Source of the DNA: Cardinalis cardinalis
Taxonomy: Eukaryota; Chordata; Aves; Passeriformes; Cardinalidae
Assembly: GCA_014549065.1 (NCBI GenBank)
Contig: JACDOX010000016.1
Coordinates: forward strand, 2,001,074-2,065,073
Length of the DNA: 64,000 nt
Reading direction: 5' to 3'
Below, one piece after another: positions 14,267-27,200 of the stretch. Numbering within the stretch: the stretch's first letter is position 1; each line of letters opens with the position of its first letter. The notes under the pieces are model-generated. The model was not told the DNA's origin, did no database searches, and worked only from the letters and a program-made list of their open reading frames with translations. Both the position numbers and the translations under genes were made by a program.

Positions 14267-14530
14267 CTTTCTTTCTTTCTTTCTTTCTTTTCTTTTCTTT
14301 TCTTTTCTTTTCTTTTCNNNNNNNNNNNNNNNNNNNNNNNNNNNNNNNNNNNNNNNNNNNNNNNNNNNNNNNNNNNNNNNNNNNNNNNNNNNNNNNNNNN
14401 NNNNNNNNNNNNNNNNNNNNNNNNNNNNNNNNNNNNNNNNNNNNNNNNNNNNNNNNNNNNNNNNNNNNNNNNNNNNNNNNNNNNNNNNGCCCCTTCCTTC
14501 CTTTCTTTTCTTTCTTTTCTTTCTTTCCTC
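14267..14530. repeat. TTTC / CTTTT microsatellite interrupted by gap
   Basis: The left part is (CTTT)n turning into (CTTTT)n up to 14317. After the N run, the right part (14489-14530) is again CCTT/CTTT/CTTTT. The strand is almost purely pyrimidine on the plus side. The assembler evidently failed to cross the repeat, so the true length is unknown. Open frames reported across the N run have no meaning. Confidence 0.95.
14318..14488. other. Assembly gap of 171 N
   Basis: An unbroken run of N inside a polypyrimidine microsatellite. The gap size may be an estimate rather than a measured length. Confidence 0.99.
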
Positions 14531-17500
14531 TTTTATATGAATAGATTATACCATCCATTTATAGACTTTCAGTGTGTGGGCTATGAATTTGACACCAGCA
14601 TCACTTTTAAACAGGTAACATTGAATCACAGAAAATGTCCCTTAAGTGACAATCACTGAGTGGGATAATCAACCTCCCTTAAAACCCCTTGCCAGTTTGG
14701 AGGCTAAGGACCCAGAATTCCTTGTGAAATTCCTACAAATAGTGTCTCTGCTGTAGTGTAAGAGCTATTCAGATAGGAAAAATGCAGAGTGTCAAGCCCC
14801 AGATGAGACTGGGTAGGAGGAGGAGAGTTAATGACTGGTTTTGAAAATCCCAGCCTTGAAGCAATCTGCAATCACAAGAACTCTATTTGTCTAAATTAAA
14901 GACCTACTTATGCAGTCTCCTGTTCATGGAAATTGCTATATGCACATGATTTTCCTTCTGGAAAATGTTGAAAAGAGCCTGACATACAGACTGCTGAACT
15001 GAAATAAGGAAATTTAACAAAAAAAAAAAGGAAAATATAACAAGTAATTCTTCTATGTGTTCTATGTTCCTGGCAACCTGTTAACTAATTACCAGTTACC
15101 AATAAATAAAAATCTAGCTTCTGGTTATTACAAAACAATTTGAAAGGCACATGCCTCCTCATTTGAAATTCATGGGAGGAATTTCGTATCACATTCGAAA
15201 TTATCTTTAATGTATTCATCATATACCATCATAAAATACATAATCATGGGAAGGATTACTGAGTGTTTTACTTGGTCTGTACTCTTTTAAAGGGGTAAAA
15301 GGATTATGCTTAATTCCATTGAGATATTATTCTCTCTGAAAGGATGCATTGGAAACTTCTATTAACATGAATAATGTTCTTTCTCGTTACAGAGGGAAGA
15401 TAAAGGGCATGGGTGGTAATCTTGCAAGGAGAAGGCAAGGAACACTGGCTCTACTTCCTTTTAATGGAGGCATCAGTGCTCTGAGGCCCTTCCTCCTGAT
15501 TTATCTGCAGTTACTGCTAAACAGCATCACTCCAGGCCTATTTACCTTTTTCTGTAATTTCCAGGAAATTCACAGGCTGCAGATTTCCTAAACCATCAGG
15601 CAGTGTGCTATATGAAACACANAATACTATGATACAAAAGATCCTTTTTCTAATCTGCTAATTTTTGGTGCCTGTGAAAAGAATTAGACTCTCAGTGATT
15701 ATCTTTAGACTGAGCATTCTGTTTGGCAGATGTCAATAGTTACAATAAGTGATTCAGAAAGGAAAATTATATCTGGTGAAATTAAATGGAAATTTTGTTG
15801 TACAAGTGATCACACTTCTTATTTCAGGGTTGAAAATGATTGTGAGGATGAGAGTAAGGGAGGATATAACCCTGCCAGAGGGATAAATCTGCACCTACTC
15901 CATAATAGGTAGGGGTAGGAAATAGTTGCACAAACTGTGAGACACACAAAAAAGGCTGCAAGTCAGATCTGGTTTCGATTTCCTTTGCATCAATTTGAGC
16001 AGCTTATAATTTNGTACTGGAGAAATGTAATGGCAAAGGAAATTTGGCTCCTATTCTCTTTGAGGGCTNTTATTTCTTCTGCAGGAACTCCATCCTTTCT
16101 ACCCTTTTTTCTCATGCTATATTTGTCTTATCTATGGAAGTGATAAAAAGCTGCAGAAATTTTGCTTCCCACTTCTCACAGAAACAAGCACAGAGGGCAA
16201 GAGAGCCTCTAGGTGGTACTGTGCTATAAAAAATAATTAGGAACAGTGAGAAAAAAACATGCTCACTTCTTATTTGCAGTTCAAGATTTCACTTGGATTG
16301 CAAAGATAATATTTACAGAAGAGAGGCCTTTTTCTGTTAGGTGAATTTCACTCCAGCAACTCAAAAATCTTATGTGTTTTAGCTCTGTCAAATTTCATTG
16401 CTTTGCTATTTCCACCTTTCTAACAGAGGATCCTATTTTACTCTATTTTCACAGAGTTTATGTGCTTACCACTACTAGATCATAATTTCATTGAAGATTG
16501 ATTCTTGCCTGGTTATAGCAGAAACCCCTCTGCCAAATTTGATCAATTGCTTTCACATTAGCTAGGATATGGCCAAACATCTTACAGGAGAAGCAGAACA
16601 CTAGATTTCTTGTAGGGATCTTTCCAAAACATATAAATCAGAGCCAAATGCAGTGCAAATCTTTGTGTAGAACAAGATAAATGTTTGAGGTGACATGAAA
16701 TTTGCAGNCAACACCAAAGGAAAGAACAAGCCATTCTATAAGAACTGAGCGCTTTTTCAGGAAATAATTGCAAACTAAAATAGATAAAATAAGATAGATA
16801 AAACTGGAATTACTTTTTATTTTTGAGAGGAAAATAGGCCAAGGTTTTNATACAAGAAACTGTATCCCTTAGCTGCCTGGTGGATGCACACAGGCTCAAA
16901 TCTCACCCTAGGATAAGTGCATTGCTGCTTCTCTCCTANGAGTGAGGAGAGTCATTCCATTCACGACACCTGGCAAGGATCTGCTGCTCCTGACACATCC
17001 TGGTCCTTTTTTTTCAGCTCTTCCCATTTGTTTTATTCCTTTCTCTTCCTCTGCACTATGAGATCTCTTCTCCTCCCCCTTTTTTTCACCCTTTCAATGT
17101 GTTCTGTCCCTCTTGACCCTGGTGCCAGTCTCTTTTGTGCCAGAGGCTGCAGTGATAGAGCTGAACACTGATTATGGATCCTATCTTCTTTATTCTTGTC
17201 AGAATTCCTGTCAGAAGCAGTGGATTAAGATAAAGTCAAGGTGGATTATTACAATACAGGCAAAGAGGTGCCACAGAAATATTTTCTCATTTTGTTGAGT
17301 CTGCTGTGGAATTAAATCTGAAACACCTACCAGGTTTATATTCTCCTATCCAGAAAGCCATTTGCTGTTCTCCTCATGCAAACAGAGTAAAAAGAGCAGA
17401 TGAGGAGCATGATCAGTGAGAATTTCTAGCCNGGGGACCAAGAGTCCCCAACAGACAGATTGTAGGAAAGCCTTCTTTTACTTTCTGAACTTTGTTTTTA

Positions 17501-18496
17501 CCAGTAAAATCAAACAGAAGTAAAAAAAACCCCAAACTTTTCCATACTGCAGCCTTTTTGGCAGTAGAATTTCTTACACAAAACTCTGCAGTCCTATGTT
17601 CTGTATCCCTCTGCACAGAATATTAGTTCTGTCATACAGTCTGATCAGACCTATTATAACAAATTTACTTATTAATATGTACCATAGACTAGATTGATTA
17701 GCATGTGATTCCAGATGCAGAGTCTGTTTCACAGCACTAATGTATTAGGTGACCTATTATTTAATCACAGATTTAGTGATCCCATCTATCAGGTAAAATG
17801 TGGCTTTGAAAGCTGTGAAATGGAATGCAAAAACTCCACCATTTAGATTATATAATTCATTCTGGCAAGGCCAAAGAATCTGTGTACAAATGTCATTTCA
17901 AAGCAAGTAATTAANTTAATCCAATAAACCTATTTCATTACTTAATAACTTATCCTCAGAACAACAGGTCACTGCATTAACTAAATGGCAGAGGAACAAT
18001 TCATGAAGAGCATTTATACTGTGCATGGGTGAAATGCTGATGAGTTTTTGTCTAAGTTTTTGGCCTCTACTTTATAAACANTGTAGATCAAAATTCACAA
18101 AGACAAGAGATCTGCCTCACCTGGGGAGTGTAGACCCTATAACAAAGATTTGTGTAAATGAAAATGGCATGTTTTCTCTTAAATGCTTTTTTTTTTGCAA
18201 CTTTTATTCCTGTNTGCCTGTAATTGAAGTAGATGTACACGTTTTGTCTGATGGATATTTGNTGCTGTAAAGTGACAGTTACTCAGTCAAGCATTGTTAA
18301 GGGAATGCTTTTTAACTTGTGCAAAGAACAGATCAAAAGGCTGGCTGGCCCATCAGAGAGCAGCTATCAGANAAAAGGCTGTCAGTGTTAAAAAATAAAC
18401 TGGATTTGTGTGACCTTCCAACCTTATTTCTCAATTGGTTAAAAGTTTTCACAAATGCTGGTAAACTGACAATATCCAATTAGGGCATCTTCAGGC
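14531..18496. other. Gene-free AT-rich stretch
   Basis: No gene, RNA or named repeat recognised. An open frame at 15349-15591 (80 codons) contains a reasonable acceptor-like stretch (TTCTTTCTCGTTACAG ending about 15391) but no matching donor and no familiar protein motif. A pyrimidine-rich segment lies around 17000-17110. Confidence 0.6.
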
Positions 18497-18823
18497 CACA
18501 AAGGTGATTAAAGGGTTGGAGCACCTCTGCTACAAGGGAAGAGTGAGGGAGCTGGAATTGGTCAGCCTGGAGAAGAAAAGGCCTTTCAGTGCCTAAAGGG
18601 AGCCTACAGGAAAGATGGAGAGAGACTTTTTACATGAGTATGTAGTGACAGGACAGGGGGGAATGGCTTCAGACTGACAGAGGGCNGGTTTAGATGGGAT
18701 GTTTGAAAGAAATTCTTTACTGTGAGGGAGGGCAGGCACCGGCACANGTTGCCCAGAGCTGTGGCTACTCCGTTTTTGGAAATGTTCCAGTTNTGGTGGT
18801 ATGGGGATTTGAAGTAGTTTAGG
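18497..18823 (+). mobile_element. CR1 LINE fragment, 3' part
   Basis: The sequence follows the known avian CR1 region at the end of ORF2 and the start of the 3' UTR: an AAGGTGATTA start, GGAGCACCTCTGCTAC, then AGCCTGGAGAAGA, CTTTCAGTGCCTAAAGGG, GAAAGATGGAGAGAGACTTT, and GTTGCCCAGAGCTGTGG. Order and orientation agree with plus-strand CR1. The terminal 8-bp tail repeat of CR1 is not present, so the copy is truncated at its 3' end as well as at its 5' end. It carries several Ns (18686, 18747, 18793, 18824), typical of repeats. This copy is a dead fossil; its ORF is not intact. Confidence 0.92.
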
Positions 18824-19217
18824 ANTTTTTTGCCCCAAACAAANTGGAAAAATTGATCAGCTTGGGAAACAAAGGAATATTTTAGGTTCCCAAAATGTAT
18901 TTCAGGCTTTGTTCTAAACATGTTCACTTTAAAAGCTTATCTTTAGAGTTCTTGAGCTATTACATGTAATGAGGGCCAGCAATCAGTGATTAATCCAAAA
19001 TTACATAGAAATACCCCTTTACATCGAAAAATAAGTTATTAAAAAAAAAGCCATTTAAAACAAACCCATATAACCAGCAGATAGTTTCGGCTTTAAAAAG
19101 AAAAAAATCTGTTTACAAATCCACATAAATACAAACCAAATAGTTTCCATTTATTTAATGAAGTTCANATTTGAAAGAAAATACTTAGGTAATATAATTT
19201 TAAAAATGAAATTAACT

Positions 19218-19242
19218 TACTATGTTATAGTATAACATAGTA
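19218..19242. repeat. Perfect palindrome, 12-bp arms, 1-base centre
   Basis: TACTATGTTATA is followed by a single G and then its exact reverse complement TATAACATAGTA. A further TTACTATG copy lies at 19247-19254. The palindrome sits about 150 bp upstream of the CpG-rich patch. It could form a hairpin or be a dimeric binding site, but chance in AT-rich DNA is possible. Confidence 0.85.
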
Positions 19243-19394
19243 CTAGTTACTATGAATTTTTTATTTTCATTTGAGAAAAAAATACTGCACTTTTCTTCTA
19301 AATGTTTTAATTACGATATGGCAGCAAGCAGCAGACCTGTGCCCAATTGTTTTGTTTTCAGCTCGTTGATTCTTCTATTGGCTATNCAGAAAGG

Positions 19395-19650
19395 TGCAGC
19401 GATTGGCAGGGGGTTTGCAGTCCTGCAGTCCGTTTTCCCGAGCTGTCTGTCCGTCCAGGACCTGCTGGGGCTGGCTCGGCAGTGAGCTGGCTGCCCCACG
19501 AGAGGGCAGAGCAGGAACACAGAAAAACTCAGTGCGAGCCCATCACAGCCCGTTCCTGCGCAGAGCTGCCCCCTTGGGTTCAGACCGTTCTGTAAAAAAT
19601 AGAAACGTCCAGTTATTTCAGAGTTTTTGAGTCGATTCGAAGTGACTGGC
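19395..19650. promoter_or_regulatory. CpG-rich patch, possible promoter or first exon
   Basis: By eye there are about 13 CpG dinucleotides in about 250 bp, at GC content clearly above the flanks, while most of the window is nearly free of CpG. Two ATTGG motifs (inverted CCAAT boxes) occur at its left side, around 19378 and 19403. An unmethylated CpG patch next to CCAAT boxes is the usual look of a vertebrate promoter or first exon. The overlapping open frames (19347-19595 and 19394-19630, about 80 codons) show no domain I recognise. Alternatives are a GC-rich retrosequence or a conserved regulatory element. No TATA box or clear splice donor was fixed. Confidence 0.4.
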
Positions 19651-22600
19651 TTGCAGACAGCCTCCCTGTATTTTTAGCACTACACCTCTAGAAAATTTTG
19701 AGTTGCTAGTGATTTTCTGTGTAGGGCTGTTGTAAGAAGCACTGGTTTGCTGTAGTTCAAAAGTAACTTTTTCGTGAGTAGCTCATGTTTTGGGGGCTTT
19801 TGTTAGGCTTCAGTACTATTGTGAAATAGTGAATGCAATGAGGGAAAAAAAAAAGAAATTGATGAAACTTAAAGCCTGTGGTTTAAATGTTTGGTCTTCC
19901 TCATGTCTAAATCTATCACATGCTTCACATGTTGTTCTACATATATATACATATATATATAAACTGGGCAGCTCTATAGGTTTGTCTGGGGATAATGAAG
20001 TCTCATTTGAAAGATTTTCTGTTTTCCAAGGTAAAACATTACATCTTCTCCACAGAGCAGAGGTGTTTAGTGTTGGTCAGCATGTGCACAGATATAATGA
20101 AGGAAATTGGGACCCCATAACCAAGCCAATGCTCATTCTGCTTTGTGGGTGGCAGAAAATGATAAACAGAAGATAACTAAGCAGACTTGCAAAACAAAAA
20201 AGAGAGTGTACAGAAATTCTTGCATATCTGAGATCCCCTTACCTGTATACAGCACATGGNGCAAACCCACACAGACTTAGAAAGGCACTTTGACACTCAT
20301 TCTGTCAAGATACTTTGGGTTAAATTTCCCTTTCTCTTAATTGTTTTTCAAGGAATAAAACCCTATGACCACAATGTATTTATTCTATGTTTCCTGGTAG
20401 CAAAGTTAACTGTAGCCTTTGAATTTATGCCTTATAAATTAGCCAAGAGNCACAGAGAGATAACTGAGGGGGTGGAGGGGGTTATTGCTACAATCTGCTC
20501 CATGCCATGGACTTTGTGCTTATTCATTTGTGGAGGTCAATGTGCTGAGCTGGGAAAAGGCCCTTTAAAAGAAATACAGCCCTTACTAATGAAACCCACA
20601 TAATCAACAATGGTTCTTGGCTTGTTTGTTTTGATTATCCTCTCCCTTGCTGATTACCTACTTGAAGCTTCACCAAGCGTGAGTTTGTGCGTTTAAATCT
20701 CAGATATATGTGCACTACCCAGTGAAACACATCCCAGGATGTCCTGACAGACACTGGAGGAGGAGTTCAGGTGAGACACTGCAGGAGCTCGGGGTGCAGC
20801 TTGGGTGTTNCTGTGATACTTCGTTGAGCCATGCTGACATCTTGTCTGTTTCCTGAATGAATTAATTCATGAATGTATGAATTTAATCTCAGTACTGTAT
20901 TTATTCACACTTCACGCCAAAGCTGTAAGTCCACTGTGCATTTCCTNACATGCTTCTTATAGAATCTATCTGCTAGAGCTCTGTCTGACAACCTAAAGAA
21001 TTCATGAATGAATTAATCACTGTACAGTGAATAGCCCATTACTTGTTTGGCTGGTCTGAGGCCAGCTTGCTCAGTCATTTGCAGGATAAAGCATTACTGA
21101 TAATGTCAACTTGTTATATATCTTGGTCTAATTTACATGTATTTGCAGGCCATTTGTCTTACCAAGAGAGGTATTTTTCTCCTGGATACCAAACAAATAG
21201 GTTTTAAAAGCAACATTACTGCACTAAAGTCTTGGGATGTTTTTAATGAAACCTGCAAGTGATAAATAACATTAAAATATGATCTCAGAAATTAAATGAC
21301 CAGAAATAATAGTTCATAAAGTTGTCTTCAGGAGGAAAGTTAACTCCTAAAAATCTTGAAAATACATTATTTTTTAGTGTATTTAAATGTGAAATATTTA
21401 AAGATATAAAAATATTTTATTTTTAGGTGGTTGAAAAGGCAAGGTCCATTTTTTTTTATTTGAAATTATCTTCTATGTTGAATTGAGAAGCACATATAAA
21501 TAAAAGACAACTGTTCATATTACAATGAAACATTTCAGCATTAAAAGTATATATGGCTCTTTAGATTAGACTTCAGGGCTAGTTGTTTTCGCACCTTTAA
21601 ATGTTTTGAAGTTTAAAATTGTATTGTAATTTTACATGAACTTTTACTGCAAAAAACCTCAAAAAGTTTGATAAAAACACAGTTTTCTGTTAAGATACAT
21701 TTAAGTTCATATTTCCAAGAAAAGGTGTAGAACTANAGAATACAGAATATAGCATTATACATAAGGATGATAATTTAGAAGAATCTTTAAAATTATGAAG
21801 ATGGGAATAATTAAATGGTAAACTAAAAATAAATAGATTTTTTTAATTTAAATTCAATGCTCTTTAGAAAAACCTATTCCATCAATTTCATTATAATTTA
21901 CATTTATTTCCACTAGATTTTTTCTTTAAGAGTATGAAAAAAATTCAACCATATATCAACGCATCACACCGAAGTATCAAAGTAACACCTAATCTTGCTT
22001 CATAGCCAAAAAAATTGCCAGAGCCAAGGTTAACCCTTAAAATTGATCTTCTGTAGCACAGTCCCACCATAAAGGCATCCTTTAAGTAGTAAAAAGTACA
22101 ATCAATAACACATAACAAGAAAGGTCATTCTTAGTTGTCAGTATTTCTAAGTTTTATGTGCCATTCAGTGAAGAAAGTCAATTTGGGCTGTGCATGTCCC
22201 TGTATTGCAGTTGTTGCAGAGATTTCATGGCATGAGGTTTGTCTGCAGAGCTCCTCCCCACAAAGGTCTGAAGGCTGTAGTATATTTTTAGTATACACAC
22301 AGGCATCACGTGTACTGTGACAGCTGTTCAGCTGACAGGGCTGGGCAGCATCTTCTTCACAGTATTGTACTTTATATTATCCATTCACTCTAGATTTGTA
22401 AAGCTTTAGGCAGGTGTTTTCAATTCTTATTCACATTAATGGGAAAGATGTTGGGTATGCCTATGAAATATTNAAATTTTGTTTAAAAATGCACAGGAAT
22501 AGATGAAGACAGGAGGATATTTTCCAGTCAAAATTTAATAATTATCTAATACTCTCTATACAGTAATAGGTCAAAAAAAATCCACTCTATTTTACATTTA

Positions 22601-24208
22601 AATTTTGCCTGTTTCCCTGGAGGACTAGCCAATTTCTGACTTGTCATCAATTTTTAAGAGTTCACTAGGAAGAAATAGAGTTGATAATGAGATTATGAAC
22701 AGTTACCTAATGACAAACTCCATANAAAATGGGTATGGGAAATTGGATGACAAACTGTTGAGGCCAAGCTCTAATNGATATGCAAACAGTGAGCTTGAGA
22801 ATGTGACTTCCATGGCTGAGCACCTGGAGACTGCAGCCCCATGATTGTGATGCGCTGATCTCTGATCACTGCCTTTCATAAACTTGGAATCAAGTCATGA
22901 CAAATCCTCAGGGCTGAAGTTCCCAAGGAGTCCATGCATGAAGAATCAANACAGCTCCATGGGCAGAGTTCACTTTGCTCTGGCTGTGCTGCTGGTGCTG
23001 TGAAAATCATCCACTGCATGGCCTTCAGCAGCTGCAAAGATCACCTTCACTCCAAAAATTCCTCTTGACATATAGATGCAAGGTTATAGGGCAAAAAATT
23101 ATTATGGTCAGACTCTTCCTTTTCCCTTGTGCATCTAATTGCTCCTCAGGATGCATAACTTNTCTGAAAGTGCAGCCCTGGCTGCAAAACTAAGAATGAG
23201 TGGCTGGGGACACAAATGAAACAGTGATTCTTATGCAAGTAGTATTCTGGACAAAAAGTGAGTATTTGTATAGGCCAGTTTCAAGAAGGTCTGTCAGCAC
23301 TCTGGTTTTTGTGCATCTGCCTAAATGTCTTTTCATAAAGTGTGTATTTAAACCCTTTGCTGAGCTGGCATATCAACAANAAAATGTTTTCCTGGAATTG
23401 AAAACTAATGGGGCCAAAATTCTCTAGGAACACAAGCAAAATTCCATCTACCTGNCTTAAACAAACCTGTAGAGCTCCCCACTTTAGGGGTTCTGAATTC
23501 CAATTATGTGATACTGGATTTTGTGTTGTAGAATTCCACTGCCATGGGACAAACAAATGGACCAAACTCTGAGTACTTTGCACACCTTAGGGCACTGGAC
23601 AGTGAGCTGACTGTGGCCACATCATCTCTGATGGAAAAATGAGTCCATATGGGGCTGCAGCAGCTGTAATTAGCAGGNCTATCTGTAATTACTAGGAGTA
23701 CCTGGTGTCAGCAGCAATTACCAGTCACATCTTCAAGGATCTCTCCCTGGCTCCATCACTGTTCCCCTGGCTTCCTTTTACAGCTACTAGATTAATTTCT
23801 TAGTCTGTCTCCTTTTATCTTTGGAGAAGTAAAACTTTGTCTTGCCCAGAGAACTGAGTTGCCTTGAGATGAATATGACCTGACAACTATTACTTGAATG
23901 TTGTAAAATCTAAATGTACAATGCCCAAGATGAGTGGGTATTATTAGCTGATAAGTATTGTCTGTGGAAATGCTAATAACTGGGTGAGTATTTTAAAATC
24001 ATAACTAGGGATGAAACACTGGATTCAGGAGCATAATTTACTGCTGAGGGGAACATCACCTGCACTCCATTCTAATCAGCTGGATTACACAACTGCAGTT
24101 TACATGGCAAGGGTGAAATACTGTTAATGACTCCATGAAAACCTTCAGTACAATCAGCACTCATGAAAGCCAACCAGTGGTCAACAAAGTTGTTGAATTT
24201 ATTATTAT
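19651..24208. other. Gene-free, strongly AT-rich stretch
   Basis: No gene recognised. It holds a (TA)n/(CATA)n run at about 19938-19962, and a pair of related AT-rich palindromic blocks at 20855-20874 and 21000-21017. Long AT-rich DNA follows from about 21200 to 22000. Open frames at 19790-20176 (128 codons, TTG start) and 20256-20603 (115 codons, interrupted by N) have no recognised motif. Confidence 0.6.
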
Positions 24209-24287
24209 GGGGTTTGGTGGTGATCTTTTAGTGTGTTTGGGGTTTTGTTTTNTTGTTTGTTGGTTTGGTTGTTTGGGTTTTTTTTAA
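24209..24287. repeat. G/T-rich low-complexity tract
   Basis: The plus strand is almost entirely G and T (runs of TTTGG, GGTTT and GTTTG), with few C or A bases. Its strand asymmetry removes stop codons and creates artificial open frames. Confidence 0.8.
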
Positions 24288-27200
24288 TAAGAAATATGGG
24301 AAGGACTACAAGTTAGAATCCTTTTACACCTCTTNAGTCTCAACTATTGACCCCTGCCCTGATATTTACCCCTCATTCTTGTGTGCCCTGCAGACTGAAC
24401 CACATGGGCATACAAATGTGCAGATATATATGAGACCATTGCTCAAAATGAGTACAAATAGGTGATACAGTCCCTGCAATAGATGAAAAAGTCCCAGGAA
24501 ATTATTGCTAAGATTGTGCAATGAAAATAAAATCAGAATATCTGCTTAACCTCTCTGTTTATTCATGCTGGACACTTTATGCAGTAAAATGCAGACACAT
24601 TTCCACAGCTATAAGTAGCAGAAATGTGAAAGCACTCTGGTAGTCACTGTGTCATACAAAGCAACTATCTAAAAATAAGATAAAAATCATAAAATTCTAA
24701 AACCGTGTAAGGNCAGAGCATCATAGTCAGTGAAGTGTGAATTGTACAAAGCCAGTGGTTCTGTCTGTATGGTAGGAAAACTATCATAACTATCATAAAA
24801 TAAATTTGTGTANGACAAGGAAAGTTTCTGACCAATTTCTTGCTGCTCGTCTGCACATTTTGGTTCTGTCAAACACACCTTTAGGTTTGTGCATGTTTGG
24901 ATATTTCTGAGTTTTCTTTTCCAGAATCTTCATTCCCAATTTCAGTTTCTTGTTCAGTTTTTTTTTTCCTAAAACCTTCATCTAGCTTTACTTATTTTTT
25001 TTTACTCTAAAGGTGTAAGTTTGATCTTTATCCCTTAAAGACTTGGATATCAAAGGAACTTCTATTCAGTTTGATATATATGAAAAAGACCAAGATGCCT
25101 TCCAGGCAAGTGGTCATATCAGCAAGCTATCAGAGCCCAGCTGCTGGTGGTGGGCAGGATATCTGAAAGAAAATCTTCCCCCATGGATTTCACTCAGCTT
25201 CTGTAAACCAAGGCAGTGCAAGTACAAAAAGAGTACAAGCTATGGCCTCAAGTATGTAATTTCTGCAAGTTTCAATTGCAGAATGCTAATAACTGCATCC
25301 TTTACCATGCTGGGCAATAAACTTATGATTTATTGGANAATCATAACTTCTTTGCTAGATTTCCTCGATGTCTTCTCTTAGGTTTTTTTGAAATTTGTTT
25401 TAGTTTGGTGGCAAATTCAGAAACTTATTATTAGGTCCCTAATAATCAAGCTAAAAGCACCTTTTTTTGCCAAATATCTCATGTTAGGATCCACCAAAAA
25501 AAAAAATCCAAATATAGTTAAACTTTTTTAACATGGTAAAATACTGGCATTCTCTTAAGTATAATTTTGTTGCTAAATGCCTGAAAGGGTTTTAGTGACT
25601 ATTTCAAAATAAAGTGATTGACAAATCTGCAGTTGTGTGATGAAAATTCTTTGGGTGGGGAGCATTCTGCTTTTCTCATAGTCATTGAATTTATACTGGT
25701 GTCAGTGTGGTCAGAACTGGATCCCATTAACATTGTCAGAGGTATTTTATCAGAGGGATGGAGTAGGAAGGGTCAGCTGAGTCCTATTGACTGTGGCCTG
25801 TTNAATGGACAGAGATTTTTGCTGAATGAATGTTTCACACTCTATACTGCACATCGTTAATGAATGGCTCAGCATGTGCTGAGTGAGAATAACAGCCCTG
25901 CACTGGATGCTCAGAAAACAAGATTTATTTTCAAGTACCTGAGGGAGGATTCAAACCACAGCCCAAGGGAACNATTTCACCTCTATTCCACAAGCGGGGT
26001 TTTTCCTGACAGTGGATTTAAATAACTGTTACCCATGTTCCATATAACCCCTCCCTGACCTTTGGCCTCGGGTTCAGCACAGAACCCATGCATGTTCTCC
26101 AGGGATGCTTTCCCTGCACAAACCTGAACTCGTATTCCTCAAAGATTNCCTTTTTCCCAGCCATTTCTTGTGCAACATGAAACATGTTCCAATTGTTTTT
26201 ATTGTAGTAAATTCAGCAGTAACTGCAGCNTATTTAAAATCATTTTAGCTAAACATATACTACAGCTTCTGCAAGCAGAACCTCAAATTTTCAGAAGTGC
26301 TCTCCTCTCTTTTCAGTGCCAGGGGAAACGGAAGGTAAAATATAGTGCTTTAAAAGTAAGCCTCTTCCATCTGGTTAGCTACCCTTAGACCTACTTCAGT
26401 CTGCCAGGAATAGCCTAAAATTGTTTCTGTTTTTCATCTGTAGTTAAAACACTAACAGGCATAATGAGAACAGGAGCTTTTATAAAGTTACTGACTGCCA
26501 AGACAATGAATTTATTCTCTTCTGTTAAAATGAGGCTGATTTTTAGGTTTGATATCATCCTATGTGGTTTGGCTATTACTCTGCCTTTAAAGTAGCTAAA
26601 TGAACTTTTTCTTAACACTCAAGAGCACTATTCCTGCTGCTGTATTTCAGGTTGTCACAGAATTTTCATTATAATACTTTATTTTCAAAAGCCTGAGACT
26701 TCACTGAAAAAATCCTGCAGGCAAAGCAAATGGATCACAGAGTCTCAGCTTGGGAGTAAGTCAAGAATGGCTTATTTAAGTTGATTAAAAAAATATATAT
26801 TATGAATTTTGATGATTTTTTTTCAAAGTATTGTTTTTACACATTTTTTAAAAATGTCTTTNAGAATTATTCTTTGTGATTAGATCAGCTCTCAGTCTTT
26901 AAGCAAGCTTGAAAGATTTGATTTGTGTTTACCAGCAAAATCCAGAGCTATTAAATCAGTTTTTGTTAAACGTGGAGTTTTCTAAACTCATGATCTTTTC
27001 ATGCTGACAGGTTTTGGGATTTGGGTTTCTCTTATAGTTTTTTTTTGTTTGGTATTTATTTATTTATTTATTTATGGGCTATTTAAATGTATCTTTGTGA
27101 TTATATACTTCACCATTTTGTTTCATAAACTGGAAGTCTATTTATATTGTACCAAATGACAGCACAGCAGGCCCATGACCTCACAGCTACAATCCCCATT

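Noticed and set aside
14127..14558. Open frames of 103-143 codons across the N run
   Set aside because: They consist mostly of unknown bases inside a microsatellite.
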